Source: Phytophthora sp. 'mugwort' (taxonomy: Eukaryota > Oomycota > Peronosporomycetes > Peronosporales > Peronosporaceae). From it: a DNA stretch of 64,000 bases. Both the position numbers and the translations under genes were made by a program. Shown one piece after another: positions 8,762 through 19,292 of this stretch (its first letter is position 1; every line of letters begins with the position of its first letter). The notes beneath the pieces were generated by a model. That model worked only from the letters and a program-made list of their open reading frames with translations. It made no database searches and had not been told where the DNA came from. The stretch spans positions 5,518,001 to 5,582,000 of the forward strand of contig JAUCEF010000005.1 of the NCBI GenBank assembly GCA_033558025.1, given 5' to 3'.

Positions 8762-10691
8762 ATGCCTCGCCCGCCCAGCCCGCTCTGGAAGCACTTCAGC
8801 AAAGTGATGCCCAACAAGCGCGCCTCCTGCAATTACTGCGGCCTCAACATGTGCGGCCTCGTCGTCCGCATGCGCATGCACCTGGCGCGCAAGTGCGCGA
8901 GCTGCCCGGAGCACGTCAAGGCCGAGATGTGCGCAACTGCCAGCCGCAAGCAGGAAGGTGCCGTTTGACTGGGTTTCACTATGAAGTTAGAGTGATGGTC
9001 ACTAAGTTGATGTTTGTGATTATTGCCTCACAGTCCCAGTAGCCAAGAAGCCGCGCACCATGAAGGAGCAAGCACAACTGCCAGATGAACATCCGGCCCA
9101 GGCTCAATCCCCAGACCGGACTCCATCGTCGACTCTGAAGCCGGCGCAAACTACAGTACATGAAGAAGTGCCGCCGGATTCGCCGCCACCGTCCGCGCCG
9201 GCGACGACTGTGGCCGTGCTGGATGACAAGAGCGACCTGGACGGCTATGTGGCTCGAGCCGTCTTTGGCATCGGGCTTCCGGTGGCCACGGTGGAGCACA
9301 CGGCCTTCGTCAAGATGCTGAAGCGTATGAACCCGGCATACGACCCGCCCAGTGCGTTTGCACTGGCAACGTCCGTGCTGGATCTCGAATACTCGGAAGT
9401 GCAGCTTAAGCTACGAGCGGAAGTGCTCGATTCGACGGCAGTGAGTCTCGGAGTGGAGTCGTGGGCGGCGTCGCAAAAGCACTTGCTGGTGAGCTGTGTG
9501 ATCAACAAACCCACTCCAGCTGTGTTTGGTTTTGACAGCACTGGGGACATGCCGCAAACGCCGGAAGTGCTTGTTGATAAGATTGAGAACACGATGACGC
9601 AGATCGGAACCGGCAGGGTGTCGGTCATCGTGACGGATACAAGTGAGAGCATGAAGCAGGCTTCACTGACGCTCCAGAACAAGTACCCTGGCATCACGTT
9701 CCTGCCAAGCTGCGCGCATATTATGAACACGATGGTAAAGGAGATGCTGGATGTGCCAGCCATTGCCAGTACACTGGACGCTTGCAAACAGCTTGCCAGT
9801 TTCTTCTTGAAGGATATCGTCGCTCGCAGCGCCATTGCGCGTGTTTCAGAACAGATGCAGTCCATCGAGGTGACTGCACCGATGGGGGACCCAGACGATT
9901 CAAGCCCAAACGGACTGCTCGAATGCTTGTTTTCTGTCGAACGCAACCGCCACTCGCTAGACATCTTGCTCACTGAAAACGGCACGCTGAACAATCTAAC
10001 TGCGCGGGTTAAGGAGCAGATTACCAGTCTTGCTTTTTGGGAAGAGATGGAGGTGTTTACTGGGCTCTTTAGGCCTTTCCTCGAGATTTTGAAGATGTTC
10101 GAGACAGATTCCCCGTTGTTGTCAACATTTTACCATCGATTTACGTTGCTGTGGGCGCATCTCGACAAGTATGGGAGTCTCGCATCCAAGTTCCAGCATA
10201 TTATTTCAAGCTACTGGCAGAGTATTCAGCACCCCGCCATGTACACGGCCTATCTTCTGGATCCACGGTTCCCGCCAGCGAGCCTTTCTGGGGAGGCTAC
10301 AAGCGAGGCCCTGGCATATATAAAACGAAGTTCAAGCGCGCAGGCCTACGGTACCATTGTGGACGAATTGACTCGCTTCACAGCGCGGACAGGTCTGTTT
10401 GCTGACGATGCTATCTGGGAGTCCGCGCAGAAGTGCAGTCCGATTCACTGGTGGAAGGGCTTTATCGGCAGTTCGTGTCCGAACCTGCAACCAGTGGCTT
10501 TGCGGACGCTGAGCTTTCCTGCATCCTCGGGACTTTCCAGGAGCAAGCGGGCGATGTTCGAGAAGATTCAAATCATGAACGCCAAGTGCATGAGCGAAGA
10601 GCAGGCGCGTAAAGCTGCTGTGGTGTACCTAAACTTAAATCTGACATCGAGCGTGGAGGACGGTGTGGCCAGCATCGAGACACACGTGTAA
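8762..10691 (+). CDS. BED-finger hAT transposase-derived protein, probably domesticated
   Basis: Two exons, 8762-8957 and 9034-10691, giving 617 residues. The junction creates VPVAKKPRT, a nuclear-signal-like run. Residues about 6-55 form a BED zinc finger (CNYC then HLARKC). The hAT region contains a typical VIVTDTSESM block (second catalytic Asp position), then PSCAHIMNTMVKEM, and ends with an hATC dimerisation segment (HWWKGFIG, then LSFPASSG and AVVYLNLN). Where active hAT enzymes have the S..ERxFS/ERNWS glutamate, this protein reads SRSKRAMF, so the catalytic Glu appears lost. No terminal inverted repeats or target duplication were found. The reading frame is intact and spliced, which points to a retained DNA-binding protein rather than a decaying transposon (inference). 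Confidence 0.75.
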
Positions 10692-11415
10692 GGGGTGGCG
10701 TGGGGGTATCTAGGCTTTCCACACAAACACCAAGTTTTCAAGTGTGCGCAAGACAAGAGGTGAAAGAGTCATTTTCGTCGCCAGGTCCTCGTACCCATGT
10801 CTATTTTGTTATTGCTGTCGTGGCATGCGTATCGGCAACGGCATCCAGTTCAAGTCTTTAGTTGCACTCTGCCAGGCAGAAGCACTCAAGGCCTCAACTC
10901 TAGGCCGCACCTTTAAATTTCCTCCTCGCCTGAGCACCCGCGGCCTCAAGCAACTTGCTTGTATAGCCTTGCGTACGGACGGCGCGGAGAGCGTAGCAAA
11001 CACCCATATCAAGCTCTCTGCTCGACATACACTTCTGACGAACGAACATCGCGCACGCTCGCCTTTGGGCATCCAGCAAATCCATGTAAAATGAAGAAAA
11101 TATCCAAAATGCAGAGAACACAACGACAACCGAGAGCCAAACCTGCTCCTCGGCGTCTCCACCATCACCAGGCCCGGATCACACCATCGTTCCAGTCAGT
11201 GGCCGTCTCGTTTCATTGTTTCTCTCAAACCCATTCGGCAAACCAACTGACAGACCAACCAACGCAGCAGCCAGCAAGTCACCGAAGCTGTAGCTACGGA
11301 CTCACTTGCCACACCGACCACCTCCACTGCCTCCACGCGCGCCGCCAGGACCTAGATCAGACGAGTGCTTTCTCGCCTAACCAACCACGCATCACCACAG
11401 CTTCCCGCCAACTGT
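10692..11415. other. Convergent intergenic region, no gene supported
   Basis: About 720 bp between the 3' ends of the hAT-derived and LARP4-like genes. A long plus frame (10959-11591) overlaps the LARP4-like C-terminus antisense and has no recognisable domain. The part from 11100 to 11400 is rich in CA and CCA. I see no RNA gene. Confidence 0.45.
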
Positions 11416-13432
11416 CTACTTGCTCTCGTTCTCGCCCTCGCTCGCGGGAGCAGCAGCCGTCACCTTCACAGGCGCAGCAGGCGGGTCAGCCTTTACCACG
11501 TCGAGGAAGTTGCGGCCACCCCATGCGCCAGTCTTCGGCAAAGACTCTTCCACCACCGGGGCAGCAACCGCCTTGGGCGCGCTCTCGGTAGTCTTTACCG
11601 TCTTCTTGGTAAGCTTCTTCTCGTCCTTGGCAGCGCTCTTGGCAGCAGGCTGCTGTTTCTTCTTGGGCTCAGGGGCCGACGTCGGGGTCGGGGCCGAAGA
11701 ACCGTTAATCACAGCCGCAGCATAGCCGATAACCTTCGCGGGGACAGGAGTCGACTTGGCTGATGCAGGCGCAACGGCAGCCGACTTAGCTGGTGCGGCA
11801 TCAGCGGAAACGGGTGTGCTCTCCGCCTTCTGCTTGCGCTGCTCACGAGCCTCTTTCGTGTAGTCCTCACCGTACATCATGCTCTCATAGTCAATGGATC
11901 CCACCGAGTCACTGCGGATCGGCCGTCCCTGACGCATGGCATCACGAGCCTGCTCAATACTGTACGTGCGCTGGTTGCGCAACAGGTCCGGATGGGCCTC
12001 GGCCGTCAGAGCCGCCGGGTGCACGGCGTAATCCATTTTTCCTTCGGGCAGCATGCAGTCCTTCTCGTCCATGTTCTTAACGATTTCCATGATGTCCTCG
12101 TGAGCGTACTTGTAAGTGATAACGTTTGACACCTCGCCCTTCTCCAGAGCCGTGGGTAGTGGAGGGAAGTTGGCCGCGTTGAGAACTGGCTGACGCTCGG
12201 TGGAGGCAGCAGCAGCAGCCTTCTTACCGTTGTTGCTGCTGTTTGCTTGCTTCTCAGCCTTCGAGCGCTTGTCCTTGTTCTTACGAGAGCTACCAGCTCC
12301 CCGCTGATCGAAGCTGCCGCTCTTAGCGCGGCCTTCCTTCTGCTGGTGAGCTCCAGCGCCGTTTGATCGGTTCTGACGGCCCTGACCACGGCCAGCAGCA
12401 GCACCACCGCGCTGGTTGTTGCCGGAATACCGGCCATTCTCAGCGCCGTTGTTGTAGTTGTGGTGCTGACCCGCACGCGGGTTCACTGTGTTGTATTGGA
12501 CGCCGTAGTTGTCGTAGTAGCCCACGTTGGGCGAGGCGTAGTAGCCGCGTCCGCCGTACGGCGCACCCGCGCCGGGAGCGATGACGTTTTCCGTGGGCTG
12601 CGTAGGGTAGAAGGACTTGAGCACGTTCTCGGATTTAAGACGGGCCTTAATCGCTGCGCCGTTGAACGTCTTGCTACGCAGAGCCAGTAGCGTGCTGACA
12701 GCCTCCGACTCCGACTTCATGGTGACGAACCACGTGTCGCCAACGTCGCTGCGCACGCTGGCGACCTTGCCACAACCCTCGAAAATGGCCTCCACATCCT
12801 CGGGCTTGGTCGAAGACGGGATCTCACGCAAAATGATGGTAGTGCGCTCGGATTTAATGTTGGGCTTGATGGCATCCTTGGACGAGTTCAGGGAGCAGAC
12901 CTGCGTCAAGGGTAACATACACGCAGTCAGCATCAGGTCGGCCAGCAGAGAGTGAGCCAGCTCCCCTTCTTAACCAGGAGACAGCAGATCGGCAGCAGCT
13001 TAAGCCAGCTGCGAAGGAAAAGAGGACGAGTACGCACCGTAGAGTCCTGCACGGCCTCGATCAGCAGCGCCGTGTTGTCCGTAAGCTGCTTGATCTTGGA
13101 GAAGTTGATGATGACCTCCACCGGCACATACCTGGCCACGGCAGCATAAAGCAATAGAATCCATTAGTCATTGGCCCATTGCAACATGAAGAACTTAGGC
13201 GGACGCACATTTGCGAATTCATCTGCGAGACGAGGTAGGCGTCGTTGGCCAGATTGGCGCGCGAGAAGTAGAATTCTACCTGGCGCTTGATGGCCTCCTT
13301 GAGCTCCGCTCCCTCTGCGTAAGAATACAAACCAGTTCAACGAGTCAGTTCCTTTGGTCCTGCGTGCGGCTCCCGAGTCCCTTTGGCGTTCATGTGGTAC
13401 GCACCAGGAGTCTTAGTCTGTTGGGCGCTCAT
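11416..13432 (-). CDS. LARP4: LARP4-like La-related RNA-binding protein
   Basis: Four exons: 13405-13432, 13209-13314, 13038-13131 and 11416-12900, giving 570 residues. The La module is rebuilt across three junctions: LKEAIKRQVEFYFSRANLAN, then SQMYVPVEVIINFSKIKQL. An RRM-like domain follows (TTIILREIPSSTKPEDVEAI, then TWFVTMKSESEA and FNGAAIKARLKS). The rest is low-complexity, with Gly/Arg/Asn/Tyr-rich and Ala/Lys-rich stretches around a conserved-looking LNAANFPPLP and an acidic segment ending in EDYTKEAREQ. The La plus RRM pair with the REIP motif is the LARP4 arrangement; no LARP1-type DM15 repeat is present. LARP4 proteins bind poly(A) and poly(A)-binding protein and stabilise mRNAs in the cytoplasm. 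The first exon encodes only ten residues. Confidence 0.78.
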
Positions 13433-13757
13433 CGCTGCGAGTCTATCTAGCTCTGCTGCTGTAGTGTGCTGTGCTGTGCTGTGCTGGGGTCTGTCAAGCC
13501 CCCGGGACGCCACTCGCGGTTGGTCTCTTGAGTCTTGGTGAGTGACAGCAGCTGGTACCGGTATACGCGGAATGGATGGCGCCGGCGGTTTGACGTGTCA
13601 GTGAGTGGGGTTCAACACATAACATAGTGTGAATGACGTAGATTATGTGATTTACACAAATATCTAACGCGCATGAAGTGGACAAGTTGAGAAGGTACAT
13701 TATTGCATTTTAATGCTATGGAATCCAAGCGCAGTACGCTGGACTAGCTTTGGCTTT
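13433..13757. other. Short intergenic region, same-strand genes
   Basis: 325 bp holding the LARP4-like promoter and the pyroglutamyl-peptidase 3' region. It contains the GTGCT microsatellite. No gene is seen. Confidence 0.5.
13466..13485. repeat. GTGCT microsatellite, four units
   Basis: Four exact tandem copies of GTGCT lie about 34 bp upstream of the LARP4-like start codon, probably in its 5' untranslated region. Confidence 0.85.
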
Positions 13758-14689
13758 TTACAGATCGGCCACGAGGTCCACGATCTTGGAGGCGAGCGCG
13801 ACTTGATCCTCGCAAGCCACGTTCCGGAACTCGGGCACGTGCACGAACAGCGCGAGGTGCTGTCAGCAAAAAAAGTCAGACAGCAGTTAGAACCTCTTAC
13901 AAACCTCATTCAAACCTCCTTCACAGATGCATATTGCAGGAGCTCACCTCGGTTTGCCCCTTGGCCTCTTGGCGCTTGACCCACACGAGCGACCGGTAGT
14001 ATACGTAGTTGCAGATATAGCGTCCCGGATCCGTCGAGATGGCGATGCGTGGGTGCACGGTCTGCAGCGTCTTGAGCATCTCTTCTAGCGGCAGCTTCGT
14101 CGGGATCTCGTCCGGCTCGCCCTCATGGATGACCTCGGCCTTCGCGACGTAACCGCGTTCGTCCGGGATCCGGAAGTCCGCCACGTTGTAGCCCACCTGC
14201 TCCAGCTTGAGCGTGCGCGAGATGGCGCTCACGCCAAAGTGCAGGAAGACGCAAGGCCGACCGCGCTCCTGTACGAAGAATGCAACGATCCAGTTTAGTC
14301 CCATTCAGCATGAGCACACACAATGGTGCAACGCACCTCTGCTCTTGCGTACATCCGCGCGAGCTCCTCGTCGCAGCCTGCAAAAGCGCAACCACTGAGC
14401 ATTAGCCACGCTTTGCGTACCGTTATCATCCATAATCGATTACTGTCGCCTCACACTCTGTGGAGACTTCGAGCACGTGGGACTCGGTCACTTTCAGGTG
14501 CTCCGCCAGCTTCTGAGCCACGAGCGTCGTAGGGTTCTCAAGGATATCGCCGAATTTGCCGAAGCCAGTCACGTACACGTCGCGCTTCTGTGACGAAGTC
14601 GCAGCGCCGCCTGCCGCCGTGGTATTGGCACTGGTAGTTGCATTGGCGGGAGCCGTCGCTGTTGCCTCATGCTGCGAGTTAGCCACCAT
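13758..14689 (-). CDS. PGPEP1: Pyroglutamyl-peptidase I (C15 family)
   Basis: Four exons: 14455-14689, 14337-14377, 13948-14268 and 13758-13859, giving 232 residues. After an Ala/Thr-rich N-terminal 35 residues comes the family start VYVTGFGKFGDILENPT. Active-site candidates are all present: Glu in RTLKLEQVGYN, Cys in PGRYICNYVYYRSL and His in ALFVHVPEF, the last recovered only after splicing in the final exon. The enzyme removes N-terminal pyroglutamate from peptides in the cytosol. Length is close to the usual 200-220 plus the N-terminal extension. The 41-bp second exon gives CDEELARMYARAE. Confidence 0.85.
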
Positions 14690-14853
14690 GATGCGAGCGA
14701 GGTCTTCGAGGTGAAACTGGGAATGACATCCTCGAATAAGTGATGAGTTAACTGGGTCATACTTTAATCAAGTAAAACAAAAGCATATTTTTAATTAAGT
14801 CAAATCTCGGTGTCCGCAGATGTAATCAGAGCGAGCGCAACACCCATTGCACC

Positions 14854-17800
14854 CTATTCGCCCAGCAGCTCATAGTTAAAGCGAGGGCTCCCATTCGCTG
14901 CTGCCTCGGCGGACCTTGGACTGCTCCCGGCATCTGCTTGCTCTTCCTCGCTCTGGTTGATGACGTCGGCGTCGCAATACGTGGCGTTGATCGCGTCCAG
15001 GTCGATGTACAGGCCGTCAGGTGTCAGCGTGATGTTGTCCTCGAAGTGGTGGTCCACCAGGATATCGCATGCATGATACGATTTTCGAGCGACCATCGTG
15101 TCGCTGATGACGTTGTCCTGCCCCGTGAACAGAACCACGAAGAAATGGTCTCCCGACAGCAAGTCCTTCGTTGACAAATGGTAGAGCGGCGAGCTCTCGT
15201 CGATAATGTGCGTCAAAGTGTTGCACAGGTTGACGATCGGCCAAACATTGCGGACCTGCAGCATTGTAGGATAAAGGGAATTAGTCCGAGGCTCACGAGA
15301 CCTCAATTGGTGACTAAACTGTACCAGGCGCAACTCGTGGGTCTCCCTACGTCCAAAATTACGCTTTAGCACCACGACGCTCATCCTACACACAACGAGC
15401 AATACGTTACGATCGCTGGATCAATTTTAGTTGATCACCGCAGCACTTACCTGAAAGAACCGTCGACAAGGACGCCAAATTTGCGATTGTTGGCAGCGCG
15501 AAACATAACCGCGCGATGCGAGTGAAAAGTTGTTATCAACAAAACATCGCTGAACAGCAATGTTGAAGCCTTCGGAATGGAAAACTTTGCCCATGTTATT
15601 CCTAAATATAGGGACAAGTTAGAACCAGACAGCGTATCCAGTATTCAGTACATTAATGCCATCCGAACCCGTTACGAGTGTGGAGACGAACAAGCCGGAA
15701 AACACCAAGAGGAACACGAAGAAGTTGGCCGCGTCACTATCTTGTCTCGGGCTCAGAGTTCCGTAGCCAACCGTGGAGATGGTTTGGACGCAAAAGAAGA
15801 AGACCTCTTCGTACTTGCGCGCAAAGCTGCTTCGCGTACGTTGCGCTAATGGCTCGTGAATCTGTCGCAAAATTCAAACTACAGCGTCAAACGCCCGCAT
15901 CAAGTTCTTTTCATAAAAAAAACGGTGCGCACCGAAATGGAAATCAGCAGCGCGATCGTCGCGACCACGGCCAGGTATGAAGCAACAAGACACAACAGCA
16001 AACTAGGCCAGGAAGCTACCAATGCTCGCTGATAAATCCCGTTCAGTAAGAACCTGCGCGATCGGTTTCTGATGCGGACTCGTCGCTGTAATAAGCTCAT
16101 AGGTTGTTCCTTGGCGTTACCAGACAAATCATGGTCATGTTCTTGATACGAGCTTGATCTCCGACGTTGAGTAGACCGAGTTTGTGTTGCTCGTCCACCT
16201 TTCTGCTCATCACTGTCCGAGGTAGACCTTTCATCGGATCCTTTCTCACCCTCCTGGTAATATTCATCAGTCCTTCGTATTATCGCTTCCTTATCGTAAT
16301 CGTCGCTTAGCTCCCAACCACTGCCATCGGCCAACTTGTGCGGTATGGCATCCTCGTCGTGGAAGTCCTGTGAATTAGGATTACCTGAATTCCCAACAGG
16401 CTCACCATTCGACTCGTTGTCAGAGGAAGACGGGGAGTCATGTTCGTGCACGGGAGAATTGGTGATATCCATGTCGATCGCATGACCATTAGTACAATCA
16501 GTCGTAAGAGGGGCCACTGTTGATATCTTGTCGAGGTCTAACTCAATAAACTTGTGATGATTGTCCCATTCAAGCATTGGAAGAAATGTGGCACTCCACC
16601 TCATCGCTTCTCGGTCATATTCTTGTTTCTTATGAACAACGTCGTGAAGGTTTTCGTCTACACCAGACGCAAGGAGAATCAGGACGAAATCCGAGCGCTC
16701 CAAGTCTTCCAACGTCTGGTTGAAAAACGGGCTGTTGGTATTGATAGTATGGACCAGCTCAAGTTCCAGTCTGTTTGGCAAAAGCGCGACTCAAGGTTAA
16801 AAGTTGACACCAACACGCGCAGCACAGCAGCTTGGTGAAAGTCCACAAGCAATGCACAAAGTAGTTAAGTTACCGTAACGAAATAAGACGCGCTGTCTTC
16901 AGCTTGAGGTCGTAGTAGCACAATCTCTTCTCTCCGTGTCTTCCAGTCTGCAAACAAAGCACATGACACACATTCATACACACACCCAGACCATGGAAAA
17001 CACACATAAGCACAACACTATTAGAACACCAGAACAAAAAAGACAAAATGTCCTATGGATACTCTTACCTCTATGCGCATGAGAATTAGTTTAAAACCAA
17101 CGTCGATAATGTCACCCTTGCTGGCGAGGTCACGATGAGCCTCGTTGGCCACTCGAAATCGCATCTCCAGATCCTTTTCCCCACGCGAGACAGTAAAAAC
17201 CTGACATGAAGGTAGTTAATGGCATTGAAACTTAAAGGCTTCACAAATATCTTACATTGCTGAATGCAATATTGGGGTGGGGGCGCGCAAATTTGACAAA
17301 TGCAACGCCGGTCATGAAGGAGGTTATTAGCATTGACGAAAACGACTCCATCACACCGATCCAACGGGAGCATGTGTTCGCTGGAAAAAGGTCCCCATAT
17401 CCTGCCACCAGCCCATTACAACACCGTCAGTCTGAGGGGATCGTGTAATAAATTCCTTCTCATGTCATTACCGGTACTTGAGAGCGTCTGGAGACTTAGG
17501 TTAAAGTAATTCCTTGGGCCCCACAGGTTGTCTTGAAGTCTAGTAGCGACATAGCGTTTAGCTGGGGGCTCTTTCCATTATAGTATCCTGATAGATCAAA
17601 ATGCTTACCCACGACAGGCTGCGAAGAGTAACGCAAACACGCCGACGACACCGACGTAGACCCCGACAAAGACACAAAGCAACGGTATCCAGCCAATACA
17701 GACTAAATGGTACAAGCGGGCTAAGAGCAGAACACAACAGCCACCAGGATCCAGATCATTATGCTGCGCCTCGCTTATTTAAGCACAGTAACGTTTACCT

Positions 17801-18021
17801 GGGGACCGAAGCTGAGTCCAATGCTTGGACTTGATCACTGGCAAATTAGCGCGAAGCAACCGTCTACCAGACCGTGCTGCCTCGTCATCGAGGGTTGTGC
17901 CCTGCCAAACGTCAAGATCGCAAATGCCCGTGTTACGTTCACAAGAAGTGCATGGGCACGGGGCTTCAGCCGAGCGGCCAGGGCTTCGGCTTGGAATGCT
18001 GCGCTTCTTGGCCGGCGGCAT
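14854..18021 (-). CDS. Tandem inward-rectifier potassium channel (two Kir modules in one chain)
   Basis: Eleven exons: 17799-18021, 17609-17720, 17472-17539, 17256-17401, 17069-17200, 16874-16947, 15933-16770, 15669-15861, 15451-15601, 15325-15385, 14854-15255. They total 2,400 bp and 799 residues. Module 1 has a basic N-terminus, TM1 (IGWIPLLCVFVGVYVGVVGV), a filter STGYGD at 133-138, TM2 (SMLITSFMTGVAFVKFARPH) and a Kir cytoplasmic domain (LELELVHTINTNSPFF). A long acidic Ser-rich stretch leads into module 2: TM1 (LLLCLVASYLAVVATIALL), filter TVGYGT at 561-566, TM2, then WAKFSIPKAS, MFRAANNRK and ITLTPDGLYIDLD. Kir channels are normally tetramers of one-module subunits, so this chain would form a two-chain channel. 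Splice sites were chosen to keep Kir motifs continuous. Confidence 0.82.
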
Positions 18022-18182
18022 GACGAACCGCTGTAATTAAATTTGGGAGTGTTAACGGCGTGATATGCGGATCTTACAACGTTTACTTACCACGGCAGTT
18101 GAGAAAAGAAGCCTACAAACAAACAGATGCAAGATGATACGCATTATGTATTGATACTCTAAACCAGAGCGTCGTTCTCAAT

Positions 18183-19109
18183 TCATGGCATGATCGTCCT
18201 GCGTAGTTTGGCAACGACAGGCACGACGTAACCCGAGACGCCCAGCGTCAAAGGGTAGACTGCGCTACCGAAAACTACCGCCGCAGCATACCCACCCAGC
18301 GCTTCACCCACCTCTCCCATGCCCAATGAGACGAGGATAGGCGTCACGTCCACTCCCTGCTTAATGAGCGCATACAGTAAGCAGACCACACCCACGCCAG
18401 CAATGCGAGATCCCATCATGTACGCGGCGCCGTAGTTGTCGACAACCTCCTTGGCCTTGTTCATCGTCTTAGACATGAAGCCGGAGTTCGAGATCGTTGT
18501 TGATGCAGAGGCGCTAGCTCGGCTGAAGCAGATCATAGTACAATCACCACACATACACACATAGCAGTAACAGCGCGTTAGCAACAACAGCAGCAGCGAT
18601 ATTAAGCACTAGTGGACGATTGACACGCACTTTGGCAGAGCACCGGCCAGGTCCGACAACCGCACTTTGGAGAACGCGGGGAAGACTCTAGCAACGCCAG
18701 CAGCGACCGCCAAGTCCAGCGGCAAGCGGAAGCGGCGGAACGGGCGGCTGGCAGCGAAGGCTAGCGCGAACTCGGGCGAGAACTCGAGACCTGTCACAGA
18801 GATGACGCCGTACATGGCGCCGATGCTACCGATATCTGACGCGAACAGCACTGCGATGGTCTCGCCCGGGTGCTTCTTGATGGAGTCGTTAAGCTTGTTT
18901 ACCACGCGGTCCAGCAGCGCAAGATTGGTCTCCGTCCGGGGCTCATTCGAGTCCGGGGCGGTTGTGCCCACGGACCGGGACCCGACGCCACCCAGACGGA
19001 CCTGCTGCTGCCGGAACGGATTACTGCGAGCGAGAGATAAGTGAATGAGGCTGCCGCGCGCACGCTGCGGCAGCATGCGCGATGATAGGCTGAAGGTGGA
19101 GGCTGCCAT
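18183..19109 (-). CDS. Mitochondrial-type membrane protein with DUF1279/FAM210-like C-terminus
   Basis: Two exons, 18631-19109 and 18183-18522, giving 272 residues. Residues 1-50 are rich in Arg/Ser and lack acidic residues, like a mitochondrial presequence. Two similarly arranged halves follow, each with a hydrophobic span: TIAVLFASDIGSIGAMYGV in the first, and SRIAGVGVVCLLYALIKQGV in the second, followed by another hydrophobic segment near the C-terminus. The phrase with GVDV after the helix resembles DUF1279 proteins such as FAM210A/B of mitochondria, but the match is weak. It shares a 183-bp divergent promoter with the RME-8 gene. Confidence 0.5.
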
Positions 19110-19292
19110 CTTGTCTTGATGTTGTAGCTCCTCGTCACTACGGCTGCTATAATAAAAAGTGCTTTTTTGAACGATTCAAGCTCAACCTATACAATACAAA
19201 CAACCCATCTACAACCCATAAACTCAAACGGGTAAGAAAACCGCGGGCTCAAGAATCGACCACCCGAGTTGAACTCCACACTCGTTTTATTC
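19110..19292. promoter_or_regulatory. Bidirectional promoter between DUF1279-like and RME-8 genes
   Basis: 183 bp between divergent ATGs at 19109 (-) and 19293 (+). It contains an A/T-rich patch near 19150-19200. No specific element is identified. Confidence 0.5.

Noticed and set aside
8600..8914. Minus-strand 104-residue frame opposite the BED finger
   Set aside because: Antisense to the zinc-finger exon. No signal for an independent gene.
10959..11591. Plus-strand 210-residue frame between the hAT-derived and LARP4-like genes
   Set aside because: Compositionally odd (Gln/Pro/Ser/Arg), no domain, and its end is antisense to LARP4-like coding sequence. More likely 3' untranslated sequence of converging genes.
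14854..17696. Separate small genes for the individual Kir fragments
   Set aside because: Each fragment begins or ends at a GT/AG boundary, phases add up, and motifs (filter, TM2, cytoplasmic strands) are only complete when joined into one gene.
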